Assembly: GCF_019336435.1 (NCBI RefSeq)
Contig: NZ_JAHWXQ010000001.1
Location: 1,116,001-1,180,000, forward strand
DNA: 64,000 bases
Direction of reading: 5' to 3'
DNA from: Pontibacter populi
GTDB lineage: Bacteria; Bacteroidota; Bacteroidia; Cytophagales; Hymenobacteraceae
The notes beneath the pieces were generated by a model. That model saw only the letters and a list, made by a program, of their open reading frames with translations. It had not been told where the DNA came from and ran no database searches. Both the position numbers and the translations under genes were made by a program. Below, piece after piece: positions 27,438 through 36,151 of this stretch. How positions within the stretch are numbered: the stretch's first letter is position 1; every line of letters starts with the position of its first letter.

Positions 27438-28664
27438 ATGAAAGACCTGCTCGCGAAATTCGAGAATAAAAGACCTGAAATAGTTTTTGAATGGAAAGAT
27501 GCTGAAACCGAAGCCGAAGGCTGGGTAGTTATAAACTCGCTGCGTGGCGGCGCTGCCGGTGGCGGTACCCGTATGCGCAAAGGCCTGGATAAGCGTGAAG
27601 TTGAATCGCTGGCAAAGACCATGGAAGTTAAGTTTACAGTTTCCGGCCCGGCTATAGGTGGTGCAAAGTCTGGTATTAACTTCGACCCTGCCGACCCGCG
27701 CAAACGTGGCGTATTGGAGCGTTGGTACAAAGCTGTTATTCCGTTGCTTAAAAGCTATTATGGCACAGGCGGCGACCTGAACGTGGATGAGATACACGAA
27801 GTAATTCCGATAACAGAAGACTATGGTTTATGGCACCCACAGGAAGGTGTAGTTAACGGACACTTTCATGCTACCGAGCCTCAGAAAATAAACAAGATAG
27901 GCCAGCTGCGCCAGGGTGTGATCAAGGTTATTGAAGATCCCAACTATACGCCTTCTGCCGCACGCAAGTATACCATAGCCGACATGATAACCGGGTATGG
28001 TGTAGCCGAAGCTGTTCGTCATTACTATAGTATCTGGGGCGGCCAGTTTGAGGGCAAGCGCGCTATTATACAGGGCTGGGGAAATGTAGGTGCTGCAGCA
28101 GCGTATTACCTTGCCGCGAAAGGCGCAACTATAGTTGGTATCATCGACAGAGCAGGCGGGCTTATCAAACCGGAAGGCTATAGGTTCGAGGAGATACAGG
28201 AACTGTTCTTTAAGCGTGAGGGCAACGCTTTACGCGCCGAGAACATGCTGTCTTTTGAGGAGGTGAATAACCGTATCTGGTCTGTAAATGCTGAGATATT
28301 TATCCCGGCTGCTGCATCACGTCTTGTTACCAAAGACCAGCTACAGCAAATGATCAATAGCGGCCTGCAGGTAATTTCATGTGGCGCCAATGTGCCTTTC
28401 CAGGATCCGGAGATATTCTTTGGACCAACCGGCGAATTTGCTGACCAGAACGTAGCTGTAGTGCCCGATTTTATTGCCAACTGCGGCATGGCCCGTGTGT
28501 TTGCTTATTTAATGGAGAGCGAAGTAGAAATTACCGACGAGGCCATCTTCTCTGACATCTCTAAAACAATAGCCCGTGCCCTTGAGAAAACGCATGCTAA
28601 AAGAGCAGCAACAACAGAGATCGCTAAAACATCTTTCGAAATTGCTTTAAGCCAGTTATTATAA
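27438..28664 (+). CDS. Glu/Leu/Phe/Val dehydrogenase, divergent Bacteroidota subgroup
   Basis: A 408-residue member of the amino-acid dehydrogenase superfamily, distinct from the two others in the window. The catalytic lysine loop reads GPAIGGAKSGINFDP (Lys77) and the dinucleotide motif is GWGNVG (213-218) followed by IIDRAGGLIKPEG. The glycine-rich substrate loop SLRGGAAGGGTRMRKGL differs from both the glutamate and the leucine dehydrogenase versions, so substrate cannot be assigned. The C-terminus has IPAAASRL and DFIANCGMARVFAYLM, with a Cys where the glutamate enzyme has a Ser. The MscS gene begins 1 nt after its stop, so they form an operon. Confidence 0.85.
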   Translation: MKDLLAKFENKRPEIVFEWKDAETEAEGWVVINSLRGGAAGGGTRMRKGLDKREVESLAKTMEVKFTVSGPAIGGAKSGINFDPADPRKRGVLERWYKAVIPLLKSYYGTGGDLNVDEIHEVIPITEDYGLWHPQEGVVNGHFHATEPQKINKIGQLRQGVIKVIEDPNYTPSAARKYTIADMITGYGVAEAVRHYYSIWGGQFEGKRAIIQGWGNVGAAAAYYLAAKGATIVGIIDRAGGLIKPEGYRFEEIQELFFKREGNALRAENMLSFEEVNNRIWSVNAEIFIPAAASRLVTKDQLQQMINSGLQVISCGANVPFQDPEIFFGPTGEFADQNVAVVPDFIANCGMARVFAYLMESEVEITDEAIFSDISKTIARALEKTHAKRAATTEIAKTSFEIALSQLL

Positions 28665-28665
28665 T

Positions 28666-29835
28666 ATGGATTTAACCTCCTGGAGAGAAATATTAAACTA
28701 TGAGTTCCTGGGTAATACTGTCAGCAATTACCTGTGGTTTGTGGGCATCCTGCTGTTTGGCTTCATCTTTAAAACGATGTTGTCTAAGCTGGTGTCCACT
28801 GTTTTATACAAGCTGGTAAAACGCTTCTGGCACGAAGACAACCTGCCTGCGTTCAGAAGATTACTGATACAGCCACTGGAGGTGGTACTCTTCCTGGTGT
28901 TCCTGTACTTTGCGTTCCAGGTGCTCGATTACCCCATGGACCCAAGCGAGATCCGGAAAGGTGACCCGTTCCTGAAAACATTCTTTTTCCGGACGTACCA
29001 GGTCTTTGTTATAGTTGCCCTCACCTGGGTAGTGCTGCGCCTGGTCGATTTTACAGGTCTGATCTTCCAGCACCGCACGGCGCGCACGGCATCTAAAATG
29101 GATGACCAGCTGGTGCCGTTCTTCAAAGACTTTTCGAAGGTGATGGTCGTGATATTCTCGATCATGGTGATGCTGGGAGCGGTATTTGGCGTGAACGTGG
29201 CTGGCTTGGTTGCTGGCCTTGGAGTAGGTGGTCTGGCCATTGCGTTTGCGGCAAAAGAGAGCTTAGAAAACCTGCTGGCCTCTTTCACCATTTTTCTCGA
29301 TCATCCGTTTGTTGTCGGCGATCTGGTAGAGGTTGGTGGCATTACCGGAACTATAGAAAAGATCGGTTTCAGAAGTACACGTATCCGTACGCTGGAAAAA
29401 TCTTTTGTAACGGTGCCTAACAAAAGCATGATCGATAAGCCACTGAATAACCTTACGCTGCGCACCTTCAGGAGAGTGCAGTTCGAGATTCCGCTTACCT
29501 TTGATACTACTGCGGCTCAGATAAGAGCCATCGTTACAGAGTTACAGCAATACATTAACAATCATCCGCAGGCAAGCCAGGATGGTATCGTACGCTTTCA
29601 AACGATAGGCCCGGCTTCCAAAAATATTATGGTGCTGTACTTTGTGGAGTCGATGGACTGGACGGAGTATGTAGACATTAAAGAGGAGATGATCTATAAA
29701 GTAACTGAGGTTGTGGAGCGACATGGCGCACAGTACGCTCCAACACAAAGCGTGTTTATGCAGGCAACGGGGCAGTTGGGTAACCCAACCGGCAAGGCCG
29801 CGGTTGTACGAAATGGCACTACAGACTTTGAGTAA
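28666..29835 (+). CDS. MscS-family mechanosensitive ion channel
   Basis: A 389-residue membrane protein with about four to five membrane helices in the first half. The pore helix with regularly spaced Gly and Ala (VAGLVAGLGVGGLAIAFAAK) and the beta domain FTIFLDHPFVVGDLVEVGG are the hallmarks of the MscS family, followed by VTVPNKSMIDKPLNNLT. Such channels open under membrane tension and release solutes on osmotic downshock. Length is above that of E. coli MscS because of the extra N-terminal helices. It is coupled to the dehydrogenase by a 1-nt gap and followed by a strong terminator. Confidence 0.93.
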   Translation: MDLTSWREILNYEFLGNTVSNYLWFVGILLFGFIFKTMLSKLVSTVLYKLVKRFWHEDNLPAFRRLLIQPLEVVLFLVFLYFAFQVLDYPMDPSEIRKGDPFLKTFFFRTYQVFVIVALTWVVLRLVDFTGLIFQHRTARTASKMDDQLVPFFKDFSKVMVVIFSIMVMLGAVFGVNVAGLVAGLGVGGLAIAFAAKESLENLLASFTIFLDHPFVVGDLVEVGGITGTIEKIGFRSTRIRTLEKSFVTVPNKSMIDKPLNNLTLRTFRRVQFEIPLTFDTTAAQIRAIVTELQQYINNHPQASQDGIVRFQTIGPASKNIMVLYFVESMDWTEYVDIKEEMIYKVTEVVERHGAQYAPTQSVFMQATGQLGNPTGKAAVVRNGTTDFE

Positions 29836-29843
29836 CTATAAAT

Positions 29844-29876
29844 AAAAAAGCCGGAGAAGCTCCGGCTTTTTTTTCA
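29844..29876 (+). terminator. Rho-independent terminator after the MscS gene
   Basis: Stem AAGCCGGAG / CTCCGGCTT with a short loop and an eight-T tail, directly after the stop at 29835. Confidence 0.9.
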
Positions 29877-30180
29877 CCCTTATATCTTTTGTCTGTCCTA
29901 CATCAGACGTTGCAGGCTCCGCAGTTCAATAGAATAGGAGCAGGAACCTACCTTTAAATAAAACCTTATCCCTACAAAACCACATCCCCCTCAGGAATTG
30001 TAGTTTTGATTTACTTAACGCACCATTTACCCAGCGGTTACAATTTATTTATAATTTTTTCGTTATACCTACCTTTAGCCTGTGTAAACACACCTAAATT
30101 ATATGCAAACACAAAATAGAATTTTTACAATATAGAAACATCTGATTTAAGCTATTCTAATAAATAAGATTGGTGCGTAG

Positions 30181-30267
30181 ATGGGCTTGCAGAACATCCG
30201 CCTGCTAATAGCTTGTGTTATAGTTTTGGGGTCAGCAACTATAAATCTGAGTGGTTGTCAACTATAA
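30181..30267 (+). CDS. Possible 28-residue lipoprotein-like peptide
   Basis: In the otherwise empty 430-base spacer 29877-30308, a short ATG frame encodes a 28-residue peptide. It has a basic start, a hydrophobic core (LLIACVIVLGSA) and a lipobox-like LSGC three residues before the stop (LSGCQL). This is the layout of an entericidin-like mini lipoprotein or of a signal peptide left from a decayed gene. Two AACTATA heptamers lie inside it and one supplies the stop. No convincing promoter was found, so it may be chance. Confidence 0.22.
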   Translation: MGLQNIRLLIACVIVLGSATINLSGCQL

Positions 30268-30308
30268 GGAGTATAGTTGGAATGAGGAACAGAGAGGCAA
30301 ACTATAGT

Positions 30309-32825
30309 TTAATTGAAATCGAAGTACTCTCCTTCTTCCAACTCTACGGTCTTCTCTTTTTTAACAGGTTTCTTTCCTTTCAGTATCTGCTTTATTTCCT
30401 GGCCTTCCTGCTTCAGGTCGTCTTTGATTTTGGCACGAACGCGGTCATCGTCATACGCCAGCTTAAAGTTATTCTCTTTCCCCTTTAGCGTCAGGAAGAG
30501 CATGCTGTTACCTGCATTGGGGTCTTCGGCAACTACACCAAATACAGCGTCTTTATCAGGGCGGCGCTTCTGGAACAGGGGCATCTTAATTTTATAGTCC
30601 ATGTCCTGGTCAAAGGTGTGCGTGCCCGAGATGGAAACAGAAGGCAGCGGGGACAGGCTGGTGCGGATATCCATCTCCGGAATATAAATGGTGCGCTCCT
30701 GGATATAGAAGTTATTGTGCAGCTCCGAGAATCGCATATTGGCCAGTTCTGAGCGCTTCACAAACGCCGACATCTTTTGCATAGGTGCAAAGTTTATAAG
30801 CTGACCATTGCGCACGGTTGCCTCTATTTCAGCCTGCAGCAGGTTTGTCTTCGGGTTAAGCTGACTATCGAGGTACACATCAGAAATAATATTTGCCGTA
30901 AGGCTGCCCTTTAGGTTGCGATCGAGGATAAAATCCTGGTTAAAGTTTTCGAACACATAGAAAAGGCTGTCCACGCTCAGGTTGTTGATCTTACTGGCAG
31001 TGCTTACTTTTATATGGTTGCGCTGGCGGGCATCTATACTCCCCCGCACGGCAAAGTTACCGCCCAGTGTATTTACAGAAATGTTAGGCGTTGTGATCAC
31101 CTGGTTTTTGAGCGTTACCTCACCTTTTATGTTCTCGCCTTTAAACCTCCGGAACTGCATCTTTTTAACACTTGCCCCTAAGTTGAATGCAATGTTCGGT
31201 GATACTTCCAGGCGGTAACCAGAGTCGCTTTTACGGGCATTGGCTGGTGTATTCTGTTTCTCGCTTAGTAACTGGTCAAAGTTTAGGTAATTGCTGCTGA
31301 AATCGGCATCTACAAATAACCGCTGGTTATCAAGCAGCAGCCAGGCCATTACATTGTTAAACATCCCGTTCAGCACAAAATCAGACTCACCCAGCTTGCC
31401 TTTAAAATCAGACACTGCCACGTCGTTGTGCTTAAATATAAAGTTGCCGTTCATGCCGTTTACCGGCAGTGGCAGGTCGCTCAGGTTAAGGCTAACATTA
31501 TGCAGAGTTATGTCGCCGGATGTGTTTACCGTGCTGTTGCCCGGCCGTGCTTTAAACTCATTAAAGTTACCTGAGAACGCGATCTTTACATCAGCAAGGC
31601 CACTTCCGGTACGCACCTGCTCCAGTTGCAGCAGCCCCAGCACATAAGCCACATCTACCATACCACTCAGGTCGAAGGCTATAGTTGGGTTCTTAAAGTT
31701 TTCATAAGATATATTCCCCGAGAACGGCCGGTTGTTTAGTGACCCTTTCAGGTTCTTAAGTGTGAGTGCCGACGTAGATGCGTTTTGCTTGCTACCGTTG
31801 GTAAAGCTGCCCTCAAAGCTCAGCTTCTCTATGCGCTGCTTTACATCCGGGTGGTAGAATGTGGCATTGCGACAACCAAAGCTGAATGTAATTTCCGGAT
31901 TATGTTTAGAAGATGCCTCCCCTTTTACAGTTCCGCTGAAATAAACGTCGCCATCAGAACGATACTGGTTAAACTCTTTGGTTATATGTTGCGGCAACAA
32001 CGACAACATCGACTGTATGCTGGTATTCTTACCCTGCAATGTCAGGTTAAGGTCGGTAACACCGGCAAAGTCTATAGTTCCAGCTACTTCATAAGCGGCA
32101 TTTTCTACGTTTATTACCGATGGCTCCAGCGCTATTGTTTTCTTCAGCCTGTCGATCTGCAGCGCGGTATTTAGCGTCACGCGTTTGCCTTTAAAATATT
32201 CTCCAGTGCCTACTTTTATAGTGTTTATAGTTGCATCGCCGTCGGCTTCTATGCCAATGGTTTCCGTGGAGATAGCCAACGCGGCCTGTAGCTGGTGCGC
32301 ATTTACTTCGTAAGCCTGGTTAAGCTTTAGATCAGTATAGTTTATAGCAACACGGTTAAAGTCTATCTGCTCCAGGTTAAAAGCGAAGTCGCCATCTTCA
32401 GTTGCTGTCGTATCTGTTTTAATGATATCATAGTTCACACTGCCATCCTGCAGCACTCTCACATAAATAGCACCATCTTCCAGGAATAATTCTTTCACGT
32501 TATACTTGCCACGCAACACATCCCAGATGCTGAAAGTGAAATAGAGTTTGTTCAGCCTTGCCAACGATACCTCACTCTCGGGCACACCTTCCACTACGTT
32601 CACCTTATCCAGCGATACTGCTACCTGCGGAAACTTATCGAAAAGTGAAAGCGAGATCTTCTCTACTTCCACCTTTGTTTTGATATGCTTGTTAGCTTCT
32701 GTAACAAAAAGTGTAATGATCTTATCCTGATAGACATACACTAAGGTAAAGGCTATACCTATAACAGCAACTACAGAAACAGCTGCATAAAATAGCACTT
32801 TTTTAACAAGACCTTTTTGCTTCAA
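30309..32825 (-). CDS. AsmA-family protein
   Basis: An 838-residue envelope protein with one N-terminal membrane anchor (about 11-31, LFYAAVSVVAVIGIAFTLVY) and a long beta-rich periplasmic body. The opening, with KVEVEKISLSLFDKFPQVAV and LFLEDGAIYVRVLQDGSVNY, and the C-terminal segment VRNGQLINFAPMQKMSAFVK are typical of AsmA and related TamB-like proteins, which are proposed to move phospholipids between membranes. The last 60 residues are charged and lysine-rich (GKKPVKKEKTVELEEGEYF). It stands alone; a TACCTTTA element at 32860-32867 may be its -7 box with one mismatch. The exact lipid role is inferred from the family. Confidence 0.85.
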   Translation of the reverse strand: MKQKGLVKKVLFYAAVSVVAVIGIAFTLVYVYQDKIITLFVTEANKHIKTKVEVEKISLSLFDKFPQVAVSLDKVNVVEGVPESEVSLARLNKLYFTFSIWDVLRGKYNVKELFLEDGAIYVRVLQDGSVNYDIIKTDTTATEDGDFAFNLEQIDFNRVAINYTDLKLNQAYEVNAHQLQAALAISTETIGIEADGDATINTIKVGTGEYFKGKRVTLNTALQIDRLKKTIALEPSVINVENAAYEVAGTIDFAGVTDLNLTLQGKNTSIQSMLSLLPQHITKEFNQYRSDGDVYFSGTVKGEASSKHNPEITFSFGCRNATFYHPDVKQRIEKLSFEGSFTNGSKQNASTSALTLKNLKGSLNNRPFSGNISYENFKNPTIAFDLSGMVDVAYVLGLLQLEQVRTGSGLADVKIAFSGNFNEFKARPGNSTVNTSGDITLHNVSLNLSDLPLPVNGMNGNFIFKHNDVAVSDFKGKLGESDFVLNGMFNNVMAWLLLDNQRLFVDADFSSNYLNFDQLLSEKQNTPANARKSDSGYRLEVSPNIAFNLGASVKKMQFRRFKGENIKGEVTLKNQVITTPNISVNTLGGNFAVRGSIDARQRNHIKVSTASKINNLSVDSLFYVFENFNQDFILDRNLKGSLTANIISDVYLDSQLNPKTNLLQAEIEATVRNGQLINFAPMQKMSAFVKRSELANMRFSELHNNFYIQERTIYIPEMDIRTSLSPLPSVSISGTHTFDQDMDYKIKMPLFQKRRPDKDAVFGVVAEDPNAGNSMLFLTLKGKENNFKLAYDDDRVRAKIKDDLKQEGQEIKQILKGKKPVKKEKTVELEEGEYFDFN

Positions 32826-32938
32826 GAGAATTATCAGATTTTAAGCATCTTACAAAAGATAAAGGTACAGTAGTAATCACAGGCGAACAATAGGTACCGG
32901 AGCTCAGAAAAAAAATTGTTAAAATTTTTTTCAAATGT

Positions 32939-32969
32939 TTTGCAGTTACAAAAAAAGCCCCCATATTTG
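32939..32969 (+). promoter_or_regulatory. tRNA-Val promoter (TTTG-N19-CATATTTG)
   Basis: TTTG at 32939-32942 and CATATTTG at 32962-32969 (one mismatch to TAnnTTTG) are separated by exactly 19 nt, the same geometry as the tRNA-Phe promoter. Transcription would start about 35 nt before the tRNA. Confidence 0.65.
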
Positions 32970-33010
32970 CATCATCAAACGGGGACAACAGGTCAACGAA
33001 ACGATAAAAC

Positions 33011-33085
33011 GGGGTGTTAGCTCAGCTGGTTCAGAGCACCTGCCTTACAAGCAGGGGGTCACTGGTTCGAATCCAGTACGCCCCA
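33011..33085 (+). tRNA. tRNA-Val (anticodon TAC)
   Basis: A complete 75-nt cloverleaf. The acceptor is GGGGTGT / ACGCCCC with one wobble pair, then a D-arm with TAGCTCAGCTGGTTCAGAGC, the anticodon loop CTTACAA giving TAC, and a T-arm with GGTTCGAATCC. The CCA end is not encoded. A dedicated promoter and terminator flank it. Confidence 0.97.
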
Positions 33086-33086
33086 C

Positions 33087-33118
33087 AAAGGACAACTCAA
33101 AAAGTTGTCCTTTTTTTA
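33087..33118 (+). terminator. Terminator of tRNA-Val
   Basis: Stem AAAGGACAAC / GTTGTCCTTT, a 7-nt loop and a T run directly after the tRNA. Confidence 0.9.
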
Positions 33119-33357
33119 TGTCTATACTTTTCCCAATATCCTTTCTCTTTTCTCCCTGTTACAGTTTAACGCCACACCCTAACCAATAGTATAATATCCT
33201 GATTTACATTTATTTGCAAGCCTGACACCTTATTAGCTTGTACAGATCATGAGGCTGGAAGCTTGCATTAAGATGATGCGTAAAGTAGGATCCACATGAT
33301 TTAAGATTTGACGGCGTACGTAGTTCCTAGAGGGAATGGTTATAGTTTTATTAAGCT

Positions 33358-34135
33358 ATTCTGCTGGCGCGAGCGTCCTCGCTCGTGACTTAGGATGGTA
33401 TTGAGTGTCCTGACTCAACTGGCCTGAAAGGGACAGGAATTGTCTGAATCAGGATTTACAGGATTAAAGGATTTTCATGATGAGGCTTTTGCTACAGTTA
33501 TGCCTATAGTTTTATAGTTTACGGTTGGCCCAACCACCCCTACCCCTCCTTGTCTAAGGCGGGGAGCATTTTTCTAGTATTGCTATAGTTGAGGCATACT
33601 TCTATAGTTGGAGTTTTAACCCACCCCTACCCCTCCCGAGAGGGAATTCGGCTATAGCTATAGTTGAGCTATAGTCCTATAGTTAGCGCTTTAACACCCC
33701 TGTAGTCCCCTCAAGGGGACAATTCTGCTACTGCTTTAGTTTTAGATATATTTCTATAGCTACAGCCCACGAGCAGGACAGGTTTACCTGTTCCCTTTGA
33801 AATTATAGCCACGATAAAATCTCGAAGCGAGCAGTTTCAAACTATAAATTCAAGTGACTATGCGAATGATTCCAGTCTTTGGGTGGAGCGCCTTGTGAAT
33901 ATCTGGTGGCGCAGCCATTGCGACGCAGGAGCAAAAGAGATTCACACCGCGCGATGCCCGAAGACGGGGCCTCCCGGCCGTGAGGGCACCAAAGCTTAAT
34001 TGAAACAATAGGTAAGTAGAGCTCCCAGGATGAAAGGAAATTTGAAAGAAAAGGCTTCTTTCGGATAGAAGCGTAGCAAACTATAGAACAATAAGCTAAG
34101 ATAGATTTCTCCTGACGTCGAAATGACAAAGGAGG
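33358..34135 (+). repeat. Intergenic repeat locus 3 (modules A', B, C, D, E, F, G)
   Basis: This is the fullest copy of the repeat mosaic. It fills most of the gene-free stretch 33119-34233. In order: A' (33362-33390), B (33440-33480), C (33530-33567), D (33613-33649), E (TAGTCCCCTCAAGGGGACAA, 33691-33729), F (CCACGAGCAGGACAGGTTTA and following, 33761-33840) and G (about 33873-34128). Module G starts CAGTCTTTGGGTGGAGCGCC, has a variable core, and contains the conserved block GAAGACGGGGCCTCCCGGCC. TATAGTT heptamers stand between most modules. The open frame on the minus strand inside G is not credible. The same D-E-F-G order recurs at 57.4-58.0 kb. Confidence 0.8.
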
Positions 34136-34233
34136 AACTACAGGATGATTAAGGCCTCTCGACTAATATTTAATATGACAAAAAGGTAAAAGCAATTGAA
34201 GAGGTTAAAGTAAGTTCACTTCAAACCTTCGAA

Positions 34234-34827
34234 CTATACTTTGCTTAGAAACTGTTCATGCAGCTTTAACACTTGCAGTATCAACAGCTGTTGATCATCG
34301 TTGTAGACGATATGCTGGGCACGCGCCATTTTCTCTTCTTCCTTCAGCTGCTTGCCTATTATAGCTTCTATATCCTGTTGTGTGCGGTGGGTATCGCGTT
34401 GTAGGAGTCGCTTTATACGCACATCCATGGGAGCAAACACAGCGATGATCTCATCCATCTGCCGCCACGATTCCGATTCGAACATAAGGGCAGCTTCTTT
34501 CACTAAATAAGGTGCTGAACTATTTGCTGCTGCCCAATCAATAAAATCTTTGGCAACATGCGGGTGTACAATGCTATTAAGCAAGGCAAGTTTTTGGGGA
34601 TTGTGAAAGGCTGTTTTCGCAAGATAGGCTCTGTTCAGTTCCCCATCTGCGGTGTAGCTGTCAGTACCAAAAGCATCGGTTAATTCTTGCTTCAGTGCTT
34701 CATCATAACGCATTACCCATTTGGCGCGGGTGTCTGCATCATAAATCGGAATGCCTAGCACTGCAAACATGCGGCAAACTATCGATTTACCTACACCTAT
34801 GCCCCCGGTTACACCAATCTTTAACAT
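34234..34827 (-). CDS. coaE: Dephospho-CoA kinase
   Basis: A 197-residue P-loop kinase for the last step of coenzyme A synthesis. The Walker A motif GGIGVGKS (8-15) opens the protein, followed by IPIYDADTRAKWVM with the substrate Asp and the HPHVAKDF segment. The LID-region arginines are in RIKRLLQRDTHRTQQDIEAII. Length is normal. It is the last gene of the seven-gene unit and starts 2 nt after ybbR, so it is translated with it. An AACTATA heptamer lies just past its stop. Confidence 0.95.
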   Translation of the reverse strand: MLKIGVTGGIGVGKSIVCRMFAVLGIPIYDADTRAKWVMRYDEALKQELTDAFGTDSYTADGELNRAYLAKTAFHNPQKLALLNSIVHPHVAKDFIDWAAANSSAPYLVKEAALMFESESWRQMDEIIAVFAPMDVRIKRLLQRDTHRTQQDIEAIIGKQLKEEEKMARAQHIVYNDDQQLLILQVLKLHEQFLSKV

Positions 34828-34829
34828 GC

Positions 34830-35807
34830 TTATTTTTGCAGGATCACTTTTACGCGTTGCGGCGCCAGCATTACTTTGCGCACACCTACTGGCTTCTGTA
34901 CCAACTCCGGTACTATAGTAGAGTCCCTGGCGTTGAAGTTGGCGAAGTTGAGCACAGCCTTAAACGATTCGCGGTTAAGCAGCGAAACCGAGTCTTCGAA
35001 AAGTTGGTAGCGCACGATAACCGAGGCAGGGTGCAAGAGAACATTTCTCCCTTCAGGCACATTTACCAGTTCAGGCAAAAGCTGCCTTTCTTCCTGCACC
35101 AGATTTTTAATGTTTATAGTTGCTACCGTTTCCTCAATGTTTGCCTTCACCAACTCCTGATTTTTATAGGTTACAGGCGCTTCCACTTTTGCAGAAGCTT
35201 TCAGATTGGTGCTCGGCAAACGTACCAGAAAGGGGCTTGAAATTTTGTTAACTATAGATGACGGACCAACAAAGGTAACAGAATCAGGAGAGAGCTTTAC
35301 AGGACCAGCTACTTCAAACCCATCAGCAGTTAGCTTTTGTTTTGGGTCCAGTTGTAGGGGAACGGTACGGCTTGTCTTAGAATCGAAATTAAACGACAGC
35401 GTATCGGTTACTACAAAGTTAAGCTGCAGGCCATCCATGGCGTTTACCAGCGCAGGACGAAGCGCAGAACCTAACAAATAATTATTGCGGGGAATATTGC
35501 GAATGTAGATCTCTGCAGGCTGCACTTCCAGGCGAAGCGCCTTACGCAGGAGTTTCCATCCTTTGGCGGTTACGTTAACGAGTACTTCTTCGGGCAACGG
35601 CTTTAACGGCACCAGTTGTTTCTCGTTATATATAAACCTTACCGGATAAGTTGTTTGAGTGGAGTAGCTTTTGTTTAGTGCATTAAGCATCCAAAAAGTA
35701 GAAGCCGCCACAAAACAAAGCAGCACTACTCGCCAGTACTGCTTTGTTTGTGGCCTGAATGGCTTCATAAACCATACTACTATATTTTTGACTGCTCCAA
35801 AAGGCAA
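34830..35807 (-). CDS. YbbR-like domain protein
   Basis: A 325-residue protein with one N-terminal membrane anchor (about 26-44) and repeated YbbR-like beta domains outside the membrane (phrases such as VNVTAKGWKLLRKAL, VTFVGPSSIVNKISS and INIKNLVQEERQLLPELVNVP). In Firmicutes such proteins regulate the c-di-AMP cyclase CdaA, but here the gene sits between yajC and coaE, a common Bacteroidota arrangement, and its role is unclear. The annotated start is a TTG 6 nt after the yajC stop; an ATG at 35768 that would remove 13 residues is an alternative and leaves the anchor intact. Confidence 0.8.
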   Translation of the reverse strand: MPFGAVKNIVVWFMKPFRPQTKQYWRVVLLCFVAASTFWMLNALNKSYSTQTTYPVRFIYNEKQLVPLKPLPEEVLVNVTAKGWKLLRKALRLEVQPAEIYIRNIPRNNYLLGSALRPALVNAMDGLQLNFVVTDTLSFNFDSKTSRTVPLQLDPKQKLTADGFEVAGPVKLSPDSVTFVGPSSIVNKISSPFLVRLPSTNLKASAKVEAPVTYKNQELVKANIEETVATINIKNLVQEERQLLPELVNVPEGRNVLLHPASVIVRYQLFEDSVSLLNRESFKAVLNFANFNARDSTIVPELVQKPVGVRKVMLAPQRVKVILQK

Positions 35808-35813
35808 TGGTCG

Positions 35814-36131
35814 CTAGCTATTTGGTTGCTGATTTAACTTGGCTGTGGCCTCTGTCGAGATAGCAGCTTTGTCGAATGTAAGGCGGACACCTTTGTCTAC
35901 CTCTACTATCACGGTATCATCTTCCACGGCAACCAATTTGCCATGCAGTCCGCCTATGGTTACTACAAACATCCCTTTGGTTAGCTCTTCACGGAATTTC
36001 TTCTGGTCTTTCGCTTTTTTCTGCTGCGGACGGATCATGAAGAAATAAAATACAAGGATGATGGCGCCAAACATTAACAACTGAGGCATTAAACCTCCGT
36101 CTTGTCCGGCCTGTAAAAGTATGGTCTGCAT
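35814..36131 (-). CDS. yajC: Preprotein translocase subunit YajC
   Basis: A 105-residue single-span inner membrane protein. The membrane helix (about 14-34) is followed by the diagnostic MIRPQQKKAKDQKKFREEL and the TIGGLHGKLVAVEDDTV barrel segment. YajC associates with SecDF and the Sec translocon. It is the fifth gene of the nusB-coaE unit, 20 nt after the DUF1573 lipoprotein. The tail ends KLNQQPNS. Confidence 0.95.
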   Translation of the reverse strand: MQTILLQAGQDGGLMPQLLMFGAIILVFYFFMIRPQQKKAKDQKKFREELTKGMFVVTIGGLHGKLVAVEDDTVIVEVDKGVRLTFDKAAISTEATAKLNQQPNS

Positions 36132-36151
36132 ATTATGTTATAAGGATCGTA

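Noticed and set aside
33842..34129. 95-residue minus-strand frame in repeat module G
   Set aside because: The equivalent frame is not kept in the second copy of module G, and the sequence looks like translated repeat.
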